Assembly (NCBI GenBank): GCA_041485885.1
Contig: JBGPKL010000002.1
Span: 116,360-180,359, forward strand
Direction: 5' to 3'
DNA: 64,000 nt
Source of the DNA: JACQFZ01 sp041485885
Lineage (GTDB): Bacteria > Pseudomonadota > Gammaproteobacteria > Acidiferrobacterales > Sulfurifustaceae
Positions 1 to 8,975 of this stretch are shown one piece after another; the stretch's first letter is position 1; each line of letters starts with the position of its first letter. Both the position numbers and the translations under genes were made by a program. Below the pieces are notes generated by a model that was given only the letters and a program-made list of their open reading frames with translations, did not search any database and was not told where the DNA came from.

Positions 1-1037
1 TCGTGGCCGTCGATATCCCCTCCGGGCTCAACGCAGATACCGGCGCCGTCATGGGTGCCGCGGTGCGCGCGAACATCACCGTGTCGTTCATCGGATTAAA
101 ACTCGGATTGTTTACGGCGGATGGCTGCGATCACGCCGGCGAAATATTGCTCGACGATCTCGACGTGCCAATGGACATATACGACGGATTGCCGCCCGCG
201 GCACAACGTCTATCGGGGTCCGAGCTGCGCGGCTTGCTCCGACCGCGTCCGCGCAATTCCCACAAGCGCGACTTCGGCCACGTGCTCGTCATCGGTGGCG
301 GCAGCGGTATGCCGGGTGCGGCGCGGCTGTGCGGAGAGGCGGCGCTGCGCGCCGGCGCGGGTCTCGTTACGGTGGCGACGCATCCTTCGCATGCGGCCGC
401 CATGAATATTGGGCGGCCGGAGTTGCTCGTCTATGGCGTCCGCAGCGCTCGCGATCTGAAGCCGCTGATCGACCGAGCGACCGTGATCGCGCTGGGTCCC
501 GGCTTGTCACGCGATGCTTGGGCGCGCGGTGTGGCGCGCGCCGCGCTCACCGCCGCGCAGCCGCTCGTGGTCGATGCGGATGCACTCAATCTCTTGGCGT
601 TGAAGCCCGTCAGAAAAAAAGATTGGATACTGACTCCGCATCCGGGTGAAGCCGCGCGGCTGCTAAAGACCACGACGCAAGCCGTTCAGCGGGACCGCTT
701 CGCCGCCGCGAGGCAACTCGTCAAACGTTTCGGCGGGGTTTGCGTGCTGAAAGGGGCGGGGTCGTTGATTGCGTCCGAGGATGGCCTTTGGATATGCGAT
801 CGTGGTAATCCCGGATTGGCAAGCGGCGGAACCGGCGATGTCCTGACCGGGCTCATTGCGGCCCTGCGCGCGCAAGGCCTGGCTCCGCTCGACGCGGCGC
901 GGCTGGGCGTGTGGGTGCACGCCGCAGCGGGTGACGAGGCGGCGGCGGATGGCCCGATCGGGCTGGTCGCCTCGGATCTCTACCCGGGTATTCGGCGTCA
1001 ATTGAATCAGGTCCGGGATGACGACGCGGCGGATTGA
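1..1037 (+). CDS. nnr: Bifunctional NAD(P)H-hydrate epimerase/dehydratase, 5' end outside window
   Basis: The enzyme repairs damaged NAD(P)H hydrates: an N-terminal YjeF_N (NnrE) epimerase domain interconverts the R and S forms, and a C-terminal ribokinase-like NnrD domain dehydrates the S form using ADP. Only the end of the epimerase domain is present (VDIPSGLNADTG, then FIGLKLGLFTADG). The whole NnrD domain follows, with VIGGGSGMPGAA, VVDADALNLLA, LTPHPGEAARLL and the NPGLASGGTGDVLTG nucleotide-binding loop with its catalytic Asp. The reading frame is open to the left edge, so the gene is cut by the window. It overlaps tsaE by 20 bases. The yjeF-tsaE-amidase order is common in gammaproteobacteria. 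Family assignment is firm. Confidence 0.95.
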   Translation, partial: VAVDIPSGLNADTGAVMGAAVRANITVSFIGLKLGLFTADGCDHAGEILLDDLDVPMDIYDGLPPAAQRLSGSELRGLLRPRPRNSHKRDFGHVLVIGGGSGMPGAARLCGEAALRAGAGLVTVATHPSHAAAMNIGRPELLVYGVRSARDLKPLIDRATVIALGPGLSRDAWARGVARAALTAAQPLVVDADALNLLALKPVRKKDWILTPHPGEAARLLKTTTQAVQRDRFAAARQLVKRFGGVCVLKGAGSLIASEDGLWICDRGNPGLASGGTGDVLTGLIAALRAQGLAPLDAARLGVWVHAAAGDEAAADGPIGLVASDLYPGIRRQLNQVRDDDAAD

Positions 1038-1479
1038 AACCCACAGCGAGCTCGAGACGGAAGCGCTCGGTCGTCAACTGGCGTCATCGCTACCGGCGGT
1101 TCATCTCATCTACGTGCGCGGTGCGCTCGGTGCGGGGAAGACCACGTTCGTACGCGGCATAGTCCGCGGCCTCGGGTACGGTGGTCCGGTGAAAAGCCCC
1201 ACTTTCACTTTGATCGAGCCTTACGAGTGCGGGGACATCGCTCTCTGCCACTTCGATCTTTACCGCGTGGCCGATCCGGCGGAGCTCGAGTTTCTCGGGC
1301 TGCGCGATTACATTGGAAGTGACAACGTTTGCGTTGTGGAATGGCCCGAACGCGCGCAAACATTTTTGCCGCCGCCCGACATAGACGTTATGATTGAGCG
1401 AACGAACCACGAGGAACGAGCGTTGCAATTCCAAGCGCACACCCCGCCCGGCGCGGCGGCGCTCCGCGCCCTTCGATGA
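1018..1479 (+). CDS. tsaE: tRNA threonylcarbamoyladenosine biosynthesis ATPase TsaE
   Basis: TsaE is the small P-loop ATPase that works with TsaB and TsaD to attach threonylcarbamoyl to A37 of tRNAs reading ANN codons. The 153-residue protein has the Walker A motif GALGAGKTTFVRG near residues 35-47, the SPTFTLIEPY stretch and LCHFDLYR typical of the family, followed by VCVVEWPER. Length matches the family. The ATG at 1018 lies inside the end of the upstream nnr gene, and the stop overlaps the start of the amidase gene, indicating translational coupling in one operon. Confidence 0.95.
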   Translation: MTTRRIETHSELETEALGRQLASSLPAVHLIYVRGALGAGKTTFVRGIVRGLGYGGPVKSPTFTLIEPYECGDIALCHFDLYRVADPAELEFLGLRDYIGSDNVCVVEWPERAQTFLPPPDIDVMIERTNHEERALQFQAHTPPGAAALRALR

Positions 1480-2738
1480 TACGGCGCCGCGTTCGCCTCG
1501 TGCTCGCCTCGTTGTTTCTCCTCGCGCCGCTCACCGCTCACGCCACCGTCACCGTACAGAACCTACGCCAATGGCGGGCGCCCGATCACACACGCCTCGT
1601 TTTCGATCTCAGCGGATCGCTCGAACATCGCGTATTCGTGCTGAGCGATCCGGATCGAATCGTGATCGACCTCGACGATGCGGAGTTGACCGCCGCTCTG
1701 CCCGAGCTCGACTTCGCCGACTCGCTGCTTTCCGCGGTCCGCACCGGGCGACCCGAGACGGGCACGCTTCGGATCGTGCTCGATCTGAAATCGCCGGCGC
1801 AGCCGCGCACGTTCGTGCTGGGTCCGGCGGGACCATATGGGCATCGATTGGTCATCGATTTACTGGACAGCAAGAGCGGCGCCGCCGACGAGGCGAAAGC
1901 CGTCCCGGAAACCGAGCCCGCGCGCGAGCCCAAACGGGCGCCGAGTCGCAACGCGCCGCCGAAAACTTTTGTCGTGGCGGTCGACGCTGGACACGGCGGC
2001 GAAGATCCGGGCGCGCTCGGACGGCGTTATCGAACACGGGAGAAGGACGTTACGCTCGCCATCGCGCGCGAGCTCGCGCGCCTGATCAACCAAAAGCAGG
2101 GCATGCGCGCGGTGTTGATCCGCGACGGTGATTATTATCTCGGCTTGCGCAATCGCTTTTACAAAGCGCGTGCGCAACGCGCCGATTTGTTCGTTTCCAT
2201 CCATGCCGATGCGGTGCCGGGTCGGCTAGCGTCCGGCTCCTCGGTTTATGCGCTTTCCGAAAAGGGCGCGACGGATGCGATGACTCGCATTCTAGCGGAA
2301 CGTGAAAACTCGTCGGATTTGATCGGCGGCGTCAGCATCAGCGACAAGGACGACGTGCTCGCCAAAGTGCTGCTCGATCTGTCCCATACCAAGACGATCC
2401 AAGACAGCCTCACGTTAGGCGGGGACATGCTGGCGGAGTTGCGGCGTGTCGGGCCGATCCACGCGGTGCGCGTGCGCCAAGCGGGCTTCGCCGTGCTGAA
2501 AGCGCCCGACATTCCCTCGGTGCTTGTCGAAACCGCATTCATTTCGAACCCGGCGGAGGAAAAGAAGCTGCGCTCGCCCAAGTTCCAGCGCGAGATGGCG
2601 CAAGGAATCTTTCAGGGAATCCAACGCTTCACCGCGCGCAATGCCGGGGGAAACGCGGTGGCGCAAACGCCGACGCCGCTCGGGCGCGGACCTAAGTTGG
2701 CGCAGAGCGAAGCTCCGCGTGCATCGGTTGCTCACTGA
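1476..2738 (+). CDS. amiC: N-acetylmuramoyl-L-alanine amidase (AmiC/AmiB type)
   Basis: This is a periplasmic zinc amidase that cleaves the bond between N-acetylmuramic acid and the stem peptide during septum splitting. Residues 1-24 form a signal peptide (RLVLASLFLLAPLTAHA). An AMIN peptidoglycan-targeting domain follows (about 25-135), then an Amidase_3 domain (about 165-395). Visible motifs are VDAGHGGEDPGALG with the first zinc His, SIHADA with a second, and VLVETAFISNPAEEKKL with the catalytic Glu. The ATG overlaps the tsaE stop by 4 bases. No C-terminal LysM domain is seen. In many relatives mutL follows here, but it is absent. I cannot separate AmiB from AmiC by eye. Confidence 0.92.
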   Translation: MIRRRVRLVLASLFLLAPLTAHATVTVQNLRQWRAPDHTRLVFDLSGSLEHRVFVLSDPDRIVIDLDDAELTAALPELDFADSLLSAVRTGRPETGTLRIVLDLKSPAQPRTFVLGPAGPYGHRLVIDLLDSKSGAADEAKAVPETEPAREPKRAPSRNAPPKTFVVAVDAGHGGEDPGALGRRYRTREKDVTLAIARELARLINQKQGMRAVLIRDGDYYLGLRNRFYKARAQRADLFVSIHADAVPGRLASGSSVYALSEKGATDAMTRILAERENSSDLIGGVSISDKDDVLAKVLLDLSHTKTIQDSLTLGGDMLAELRRVGPIHAVRVRQAGFAVLKAPDIPSVLVETAFISNPAEEKKLRSPKFQREMAQGIFQGIQRFTARNAGGNAVAQTPTPLGRGPKLAQSEAPRASVAH

Positions 2739-2830
2739 CGTTCAGGTCTGTCAGGTTTGCAATAAGGCGCTTGCCTTCGGCGAGCACGGTCGCTAAATTC
2801 GGTTTGACTATCAAACCAAGGGTAAAACCA

Positions 2831-3280
2831 ATGAACAAGTATTACGTTACGGTTGTGCTTGCCGCCTGTGCATTGACGGTAATGCAGGCGCAGGCGCGCG
2901 ATACCCGCCATCTTCTCGCCATCGACGAGGCGCTCAATATCAGCGTAGGCGAGAATAAAGTGGATAAAGACATCAAGCTCTACTTCGGCAATCAAAAACA
3001 TCCGGCCGTGGCGAAATCGATGGGCGAATATACGTCGAATAGGAAAACCAACGCCGCCAACAAGTCTGACGAAGAGGCGTGCCGCATCGCCTTCCTAAGC
3101 GCGGTACTAGCGCTACAGGAGCGCGCGCGTAAAGAAGGCGGTAATGCGGTGATCAACATACGCAGCGTGTACAAAGGCGAAAACGTATCGAACGACAAGC
3201 AATTCCTCTGCGGTGCCGGAGCGATCATGGCGGGGGTGGCGTTGAAGGGTACCGTAGTTAAGGTGGCCGGCGGTAAGTAA
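2831..3280 (+). CDS. Small exported protein of unknown function
   Basis: The 149-residue product begins with a clear signal peptide (MNKYYVTVVLAACALTVMQAQA) and is predicted periplasmic. The mature part contains SNRKTNAANKSDEEACRIAF and a C-terminal ALKGTVVKV segment, with two cysteines that could form a disulfide. I recall similar small proteins in Pseudomonas and relatives that carry a misleading 'excinuclease ATPase subunit' label; nothing here resembles UvrA. I chose ATG 2831 because it starts the signal peptide and follows AAGGG at 2818-2822. An upstream in-frame ATG at 2771 would put 20 residues ahead of the signal peptide. A perfect 7-bp hairpin (2801-2807 with 2811-2817) lies just before the ribosome site. 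Function is not known. Confidence 0.8.
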   Translation: MNKYYVTVVLAACALTVMQAQARDTRHLLAIDEALNISVGENKVDKDIKLYFGNQKHPAVAKSMGEYTSNRKTNAANKSDEEACRIAFLSAVLALQERARKEGGNAVINIRSVYKGENVSNDKQFLCGAGAIMAGVALKGTVVKVAGGK

Positions 3281-3324
3281 TTATTCTCGGCGGTCGCGTT
3301 CGGTGCGCCGCGTCGAATCACAAC

Positions 3325-6024
3325 CTACGCTTGCAGCGACCGTACCTCGGGAAGCGACATGGCGGGTGGGTCGAGCCGGCGCGCGATTTCGGTTTGCAGC
3401 GACTTCTGTAGCGCCGGGTCGTGCACCAGCTGACCGTCCCGCGTGACCACGAAGAAAATATCCTCGGCGCGACCGCCGAAGGTCGCGATCTTGGCGGTGA
3501 CGAGTCGCACCTTGCATGCCGCGAGCGCGAGCGCGACCTGATACAGCAATCCCGGGCGGTCCTGCGCGATGACTTCCATGACCGTCGTCTGGCCGTTCGG
3601 TGCGGCACTGAAAGTCACGCGCGTTTCGATTGGGAAATTTTTGAGCACGCGCGATAGGTGCGCGTGGTGGATGTCGCGTCCGGGTTGCGGATTGAGGAGC
3701 TGCGCGCGCATTGCCGCGCGGATTCGCGCAAGCTCGTCAGGCTCGGCGATCGGCTCTCCGGCGGAATCGAGCACGACGAACGTATCGAGCCCGAAGCCGA
3801 AGCGGGTGGTGTGGATGCGCGCATCCCAGATCGACAAGTTGAGGCGGTCGATCCCGGCCGTCAGATCGACGAACAATCCGTCGCGATCGGGCGTGTAGCT
3901 CAAGATATCCGTCCCGCCCGCGCCGGGATGGTAGCGCACCGCGAGCAGCGGAAGCTCGGAGGCGGGCGTGCTCGTGATCACTTCGGCGTGCCACGCGAGG
4001 CTCTCGGCGTCGTGGCGCAGGAAGTAATCGGTATCCATGTGCGCCCAATGCTCCTCGACGACGGGCGCGGCGATGCCCTTGGCGGCGAGCCGGCGCATGA
4101 CTTCGGCGCGCAGATCGTTGACGCGCGCTTCCAGATCGAGAGGCTTCGCGACGCCGACGCGCAGCTCGTGCAGCGTCGAGTGATAGAGCGTCGACAGCAG
4201 TCGATCGCGCCAGGTGTTCCACACTCTCGGGCTCGTGCCGCGCATATCGGCGACGGTAAGCAGATACAAATTGTCCAAGCGCTCCTTGTCGCCGACGTGC
4301 TCCGCGAAGCGGCGCACGACCTGTGGATCGAAGATGTCTTGACGTTGCGCCGTTTCCGACATCGTCAGGTGGTAGCGCACCAGCCACTTCACCAACCGCG
4401 TGTCGTACTCGCTCATTTCGTGCAAGCGGCAGAATGCCTCGGCGTCTTGTTCTCCGAGAATCGAATGATCGCCGCCGCGGCCCTTGGCGATGTCGTGGAA
4501 TAGTCCCGCGAGGTACAGCCGCTCGCACTTGACCACGCCCTGACCGATGTTGCTCGCGAGCGGAAATTCATGCGCATGTTGCGCGAGCATGAAGCGGCGC
4601 AGATTGCGCAACACGAAGAGCGAGTGTTGGTCCACGGTGTATACGTGAAACAGGTCGTGTTGCATCTGCCCGACCACGCGCCCAAAAACCGGAATGTAGC
4701 GCCCGAGCACGCCGTAGCGCCCCATGCGACGAAACTCATGAGTGATGCCGCTCGGTGCGCGCACGATTTCCATGAACAGGCTGCGGCACGCGAGATCGCG
4801 CCGGAAATTCGCGTCGATGCGATGCAGGTTGGCGCGCACCGAGCGGATGGTGTCGGCGCGCACGCCTTTCAATTCCGGATGCAGTTGCATCAAATGGAAC
4901 AGCTCGAGCAACGCGAACGGGTAGCGCTCGAAGATTCGCGGACCGCGCACTTCGAGGAAACCGTTGTGCGACTGAAAGCGCCGATTGAGCGGAACGATCT
5001 TGGCGCGCCCGCGCGTCAGGATCGCTTCGTCGAAATGCTGCAACAGGATTTCATTGAGCAGCGACAGGTCCTTGACGGTGCGGTAGTAGCGCTTCATGAA
5101 CAGCTCGACCGCGAGCGCGCCCGGCCGATCGCGATAGCCGAAGAGTTTCGCGAGCGCACGCTGATGGTCGAAGAGCAGGCGCTCTTCGCGTCGTCCGGCG
5201 GTATAGTGCAGGCCGCAGCGGATTTGCCAGAGCAGTTCCCGGCCCCGCACGAGCGTGCGGTATTCGAGCTCGCTTAAGAATCCTTGTTCGACCAATTCGT
5301 GCAGCGATTCGGTGTTGAAATGTCGCTGCGTCACCCAGGAGATCATGTGGATGTCGCGCAAGCCGCCCGGTCCTTCCTTAATGTTGGGCTCCAAGTTGTA
5401 CGCGGTGTCGTCGAAGCGCAGATGCCGCTCGGTTTGTTCCCGGCGTTTGGCGGCGAAGAATTTCGCGCTCGACCAAATCTTGCGCGGGCCGGTGAGCTTG
5501 CGCATTTTACGGAAAAGCGCGCTGTCCCCGGCGAGCAATCGCGTTTCCATCAAAGTGGTGGCGACGGTGATGTCGCCTTTGGCTTCGCGCATGCATTCCT
5601 TCACGGTGCGTACGCTGTGTCCGATCTCGAGCCCCATGTCCCAGAGGAAGCGCACGAACGACTCGATGAACGGGCCGGTCTTTACCGAGGCCTTCTTCGT
5701 GAGAATTAAAATATCGACGTCAGAGGCCGGATGCAGCTCGCCGCGCCCGTAGCCGCCGACCGCGACAAGCGCCATCGGCAGGCGCTTCGGCGCGAGAGCG
5801 AGTTGTTGCTCCCACGCGCGCATGAGCAGCTCGTCCACCAACCAGGCGTGCAGCGAGACCAGATGGGACGCTTGGCGCGGTTCGGCGAGATGGTGCTGCT
5901 TGAGTCGCTCGCGTCCGTCGCGCAATGCCGTACGAAACGCGGCCAGCGGGTCGCGCGATTCCGCGAGCGCGCTCGCGAAGGCGCCGGTGTTGAAAACGTC
6001 GTCCTTACCGAGGCGCGCGCTCAC
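3325..6024 (-). CDS. glnD: Bifunctional PII uridylyltransferase/uridylyl-removing enzyme
   Basis: GlnD senses glutamine and adds or removes UMP on PII proteins (GlnB/GlnK), setting nitrogen regulation. The 899-residue protein shows the expected order. A nucleotidyltransferase domain has GGYGRGELHPASDVDIL, with Gly90-Gly91 and Asp102/Asp104 as metal ligands. A GlnE-like helical region follows, then an HD hydrolase domain (LFHDIAKGRGGDHS), then two C-terminal ACT domains (one from about residue 710, a second containing VIAQDRPGLLYQVA). Length matches the family. Its 5' end overlaps the end of map by 4 bases, so map and glnD probably form an operon. It converges on the small exported-protein gene without an evident terminator. 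Confidence 0.96.
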   Translation of the reverse strand: MSARLGKDDVFNTGAFASALAESRDPLAAFRTALRDGRERLKQHHLAEPRQASHLVSLHAWLVDELLMRAWEQQLALAPKRLPMALVAVGGYGRGELHPASDVDILILTKKASVKTGPFIESFVRFLWDMGLEIGHSVRTVKECMREAKGDITVATTLMETRLLAGDSALFRKMRKLTGPRKIWSSAKFFAAKRREQTERHLRFDDTAYNLEPNIKEGPGGLRDIHMISWVTQRHFNTESLHELVEQGFLSELEYRTLVRGRELLWQIRCGLHYTAGRREERLLFDHQRALAKLFGYRDRPGALAVELFMKRYYRTVKDLSLLNEILLQHFDEAILTRGRAKIVPLNRRFQSHNGFLEVRGPRIFERYPFALLELFHLMQLHPELKGVRADTIRSVRANLHRIDANFRRDLACRSLFMEIVRAPSGITHEFRRMGRYGVLGRYIPVFGRVVGQMQHDLFHVYTVDQHSLFVLRNLRRFMLAQHAHEFPLASNIGQGVVKCERLYLAGLFHDIAKGRGGDHSILGEQDAEAFCRLHEMSEYDTRLVKWLVRYHLTMSETAQRQDIFDPQVVRRFAEHVGDKERLDNLYLLTVADMRGTSPRVWNTWRDRLLSTLYHSTLHELRVGVAKPLDLEARVNDLRAEVMRRLAAKGIAAPVVEEHWAHMDTDYFLRHDAESLAWHAEVITSTPASELPLLAVRYHPGAGGTDILSYTPDRDGLFVDLTAGIDRLNLSIWDARIHTTRFGFGLDTFVVLDSAGEPIAEPDELARIRAAMRAQLLNPQPGRDIHHAHLSRVLKNFPIETRVTFSAAPNGQTTVMEVIAQDRPGLLYQVALALAACKVRLVTAKIATFGGRAEDIFFVVTRDGQLVHDPALQKSLQTEIARRLDPPAMSLPEVRSLQA

Positions 6025-6788
6025 GACACGCTGTCCGATGATCGCGTGAGGATTTCGTGGCCGCTAGCGGTGACGAGCACGGTGTGTTCCCATTGCGCCG
6101 AGAGCGAGTGATCGCGTGTGACGACGGTCCAGTTGTCGGGCAATAATTTCGTTTCCGGACGTCCGGCGTTAATCATCGGCTCGACCGTGAAGATCATCCC
6201 CGGTATCAGCGCCATGCCGGTCCCAGGCCGGCCGTAATGCAGCACCTGCGGGTCCTCATGAAATTCGCGCCCGATGCCATGACCGCAATACTCGCGTACG
6301 ACCGAGAAACCGTGGCGCTCGGCGTGGCTCTGAATCGCGTGGCCGATGTCGCCGAGCTTGGCGCCGGGGCGCACTTGCTCGATGCCGAGCTGCATGCACT
6401 CACGCGTGATCTGCACCAAACGCCGCGCCTGGATCGACGGTTCGCCGATAAAGTACATGCGGCTGGTATCGCCGTGGTAACCGTCTTTAATGACGGTGAC
6501 GTCGATATTAATGATGTCTCCTTTCTTCAGCTGCTTCTCGCCGGGAATCCCATGGCACACCTGGTGATTGACCGAGGTGCAGATGGATTTCGGGAAGCCC
6601 TTGTAGTTAAGCGGCGCCGGCACCGCGTGTTGTTGGTTCACAATATAGTCGTGACAAATCCGGTCGAGCTCGCCGGTCGTAACGCCCGGCACGACGTGCG
6701 GCGCGATCATATCGAGCACCTCGGCGGCCAAGCGGCCGGCAAGGCGCATTTTTTCGACTTCCTCGGGAGTTTTAATCGTTGCGGACAT
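6021..6788 (-). CDS. map: Methionine aminopeptidase, type I
   Basis: The enzyme removes the initiator Met from nascent proteins using two divalent metal ions. The 255-residue type I protein has the expected metal-binding stretches: NIDVTVIKDGYHGDTSRMY with two Asp ligands, YCGHGIGREFHEDP with a His, MIFTVEPMI with a Glu and WTVVTRDHSLSAQWEHTVLV with the last Glu. No N-terminal zinc-finger extension is present, as expected for bacterial type Ia. It diverges from rpsB, the usual gammaproteobacterial arrangement, and leads into glnD. Confidence 0.96.
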   Translation of the reverse strand: MSATIKTPEEVEKMRLAGRLAAEVLDMIAPHVVPGVTTGELDRICHDYIVNQQHAVPAPLNYKGFPKSICTSVNHQVCHGIPGEKQLKKGDIINIDVTVIKDGYHGDTSRMYFIGEPSIQARRLVQITRECMQLGIEQVRPGAKLGDIGHAIQSHAERHGFSVVREYCGHGIGREFHEDPQVLHYGRPGTGMALIPGMIFTVEPMINAGRPETKLLPDNWTVVTRDHSLSAQWEHTVLVTASGHEILTRSSDSVS

Positions 6789-6872
6789 AAAGCACGCCGT
6801 TATTTTCGATCATCGGCGGCGCCTAATAAAGGTCTGAGCACGCTTTGGGAGCGGAAAAGTCCTTGAATCGCA

Positions 6873-6902
6873 TTGTTTTGCCGGTCGGCGCTGTGGTATA
6901 AG
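6873..6902 (+). promoter_or_regulatory. Candidate sigma-70 promoter for rpsB-tsf
   Basis: TTGTTT at 6873-6878 and TATAAG at 6897-6902 are separated by 18 bases. The -10 is preceded by TGG, giving an extended -10 (TGG-TATAAG). The next base is G and a GC-rich stretch (GAGCGGGCC) follows, reminiscent of the discriminators of ribosomal-protein promoters. The start site would be near 6909, giving a leader of about 220 bases before rpsB. Found by eye only. Confidence 0.5.
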
Positions 6903-6908
6903 AGCGGG

Positions 6909-7127
6909 CCTTCGCGCTTCCGATGGCGAAGACATAGTCTCCGCCGGCTGCACGTATCGGCCGCCGGTTAACTCAAACCCACACACGGGTCCTCTCACGT
7001 GCATCCGGGTGTGGCGCATTTTAAGTATTGACGGAAGCGGGCCGCCGCTGGGTACGTTACCGCGTCAACCTTAAGATGCGCCATCGATGCACGAGATCCG
7101 TGGCGGAAAAACCCTTAAGGAGCAACC
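6909..7127 (+). ncRNA. rpsB 5' leader, possible S2-responsive (t44-like) element
   Basis: The map-rpsB spacer is 339 bases and holds no supported gene. Its transcribed part contains an imperfect hairpin: CCACAC (6979-6984) pairs with GTGTGG (7009-7014), and CGG (6986-6988) with CCG (7005-7007), enclosing GGTCCTCTCACGTG. In gammaproteobacteria the same spacer carries the t44/rpsB leader RNA through which S2 represses rpsB-tsf. Position and a conserved-looking hairpin suggest the same here, but I cannot run a covariance search. The rpsB ribosome site AAGGAG is at 7114-7119. Confidence 0.5.
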
Positions 7128-8036
7128 ATGAGCGCTGTCACCATGCGCCAGATGCTGGAGGCCGGCGTGCATTTCGGCCACCAGACCCGTTTCTGGCATC
7201 CCAAGATGCGCCCCTACATTTTCGGGGAGCGCAACAAGATCCACATCATCAACCTCGAAACGACGCTGCCGCTATTCGAAGAAGCGCTGCAATTCCTGAA
7301 ACGCCTCACGGCGAACAAAGGAACCATCCTTTTTGTCGGCACCAAGCGTCAAGCCCAGGATATCGTCGGTGAGGAAGCGGTTCGCGCCGGCTGTCCCTAT
7401 GTCAACGATCGGTGGTTGGGCGGCATGCTCACGAACTACCGCACGGTGCGCAAGTCGATCGAGCGGTTGAAGTTGCTCGAGACGACGCTCGCCGATGATG
7501 CCAGCAAGCAAAAGCTTTCCAAGAAAGAGCTGCTCAATCTCGAACGCGAGCGGTTGAAGCTCGAGCGCAGTCTCGGTGGGATCAAGGACATGCCGGGCTT
7601 ACCGGACGCGCTATTCGTCATCGACGTGGGACACGAATACATCGCGGTGGCGGAAGCGAATAAGATCGGCATTCCGGTGGTCGGCGTAGTCGATTCGAAC
7701 TGCAAGCCCGACGGCGTCGATTACGTTATTCCCGGCAACGACGACGCGATCCGGGCGATTCGCCTGTATGCGCAAGCCGCCGGCGACGCGGTGCTCGAAG
7801 GGCGTACCCAAGTGGAATTCGCCGAGGTCAAAGACGACGAAGATTTCATCGAGCTCAAGGAGGAAACGGTGAAAGTAAAGATGGCGCCCCGGCGGCGCGC
7901 CGTTCCGGGCGCCGCCGCCGCGGAAGGCGCGGAACCCCCCAAGCGCGGGACGCCGCCGCCCGCCAAGCGCGCACCGCGCGGACGGGCGCGCGCGAGCGGC
8001 AAGACCACCGTCGTCGAAGACGAGGGAACGGAGTAA
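7128..8036 (+). CDS. rpsB: 30S ribosomal protein S2, with C-terminal extension
   Basis: S2 binds late to the 30S head-platform junction and is needed for S1 binding. The N-terminal about 230 residues are canonical: MRQMLEAGVHFGHQTRFWHP, FVGTKRQAQDIV, DRWLGGMLTNYRTVRKSI and GIPVVGVVDSNCKPD-x-VDYVIPGNDDA. The protein is 302 residues, against about 241 in E. coli. The extra tail of some 60 residues is rich in Arg, Lys, Ala and Pro (PPKRGTPPPAKRAPRGRARA) and is probably disordered. The start is supported by AAGGAG 8 bases upstream. It forms an operon with tsf, 49 bases downstream; that spacer has an imperfect hairpin near 8050-8068. Confidence 0.97.
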   Translation: MSAVTMRQMLEAGVHFGHQTRFWHPKMRPYIFGERNKIHIINLETTLPLFEEALQFLKRLTANKGTILFVGTKRQAQDIVGEEAVRAGCPYVNDRWLGGMLTNYRTVRKSIERLKLLETTLADDASKQKLSKKELLNLERERLKLERSLGGIKDMPGLPDALFVIDVGHEYIAVAEANKIGIPVVGVVDSNCKPDGVDYVIPGNDDAIRAIRLYAQAAGDAVLEGRTQVEFAEVKDDEDFIELKEETVKVKMAPRRRAVPGAAAAEGAEPPKRGTPPPAKRAPRGRARASGKTTVVEDEGTE

Positions 8037-8085
8037 CGCAATCAGCGACGCCGAGTTTCGAAACCCTCGGCCGAGTGGAGCAAGC

Positions 8086-8973
8086 ATGAGTATTTCAGCG
8101 GCACAGGTGAAGGAACTGCGCGAGCGCACCGGGCTTGGGATGATGGAATGCAAGCAGGCGCTGAGCGAAACAAGCGGTGACATGGAAGCGGCGGCGGATT
8201 TGCTGCACAAGCGCGCCGGTGCGAAAGTCGAGAAGAAATCCGGGCGCACGGCCGCGGAGGGCGTCATCGGTCTCAACATTGGCGCCGATCGCAAGCTCGC
8301 CGCGATCGTCGAGGTCAATTGCGAGACCGACTTCGTCGCCAAAGGCGACAACTTCTCCGCGTTCGCGAACGCGGTTGCGGCCGTGGTCGCGACGCGCAAT
8401 CCTGCCGATGTCGAGGCGCTTTACGGTCTGCCGATCGGCGCGGGTGTGGAGACGGTGGCGCAGGCACGCGAGGCGCTGGTGATGAAACAAGGCGAAAATG
8501 TCGGCGTACGTCGTTTTGTCCGCTACGCGACGACTACCGGACACGTCGGCGCGTACGTGCATAGCACGCGCAAGATCGGCGTGCTGGTGGAGCTCCAAGG
8601 GGGCGATGAAAATCTCGCGAAGGATGTTTCCATGCACGTTGCCGCGAGCAAACCGGAATACTTGTCGCGTGAGCTAGTGCCCTCCAGTGCCGTGGAGAAA
8701 GAGAAAGAAATATACGCCGAGCAGGCGGCCGCGAGCGGCAAACCGAAAGAAATCGTCGAAAAGATGGTTGCCGGCCGGATCAACAAGTACCTGAACGAGA
8801 TCACGCTACTCGGACAACCGTTCGTGAAGGATCCGGACACGACCGTCGAGAAGCTGCTGAAGTCCGCCGGCGCGAAGGTCGCGCGGTTCGTGCGTTTCGA
8901 GGTGGGCGAGGGCGTCGATAAAAAGAAAGATAATTTCGCCGCCGAAGTGATGGCGCAGGTCAGGAGCAAATAA
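8086..8973 (+). CDS. tsf: Translation elongation factor Ts
   Basis: EF-Ts is the guanine-nucleotide exchange factor for EF-Tu. The 295-residue protein has the N-terminal UBA-like domain (VKELRERTGLGMMECKQAL), the EF-Ts core with EVNCETDFVAKGDNF and the dimerisation region, and ends with LLGQPFVKDPDTTVEKLL and a C-terminal module. It lies between rpsB and pyrH as in most proteobacteria. GGAG upstream of the ATG serves as ribosome site. Confidence 0.97.
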   Translation: MSISAAQVKELRERTGLGMMECKQALSETSGDMEAAADLLHKRAGAKVEKKSGRTAAEGVIGLNIGADRKLAAIVEVNCETDFVAKGDNFSAFANAVAAVVATRNPADVEALYGLPIGAGVETVAQAREALVMKQGENVGVRRFVRYATTTGHVGAYVHSTRKIGVLVELQGGDENLAKDVSMHVAASKPEYLSRELVPSSAVEKEKEIYAEQAAASGKPKEIVEKMVAGRINKYLNEITLLGQPFVKDPDTTVEKLLKSAGAKVARFVRFEVGEGVDKKKDNFAAEVMAQVRSK

Positions 8974-8975
8974 GC

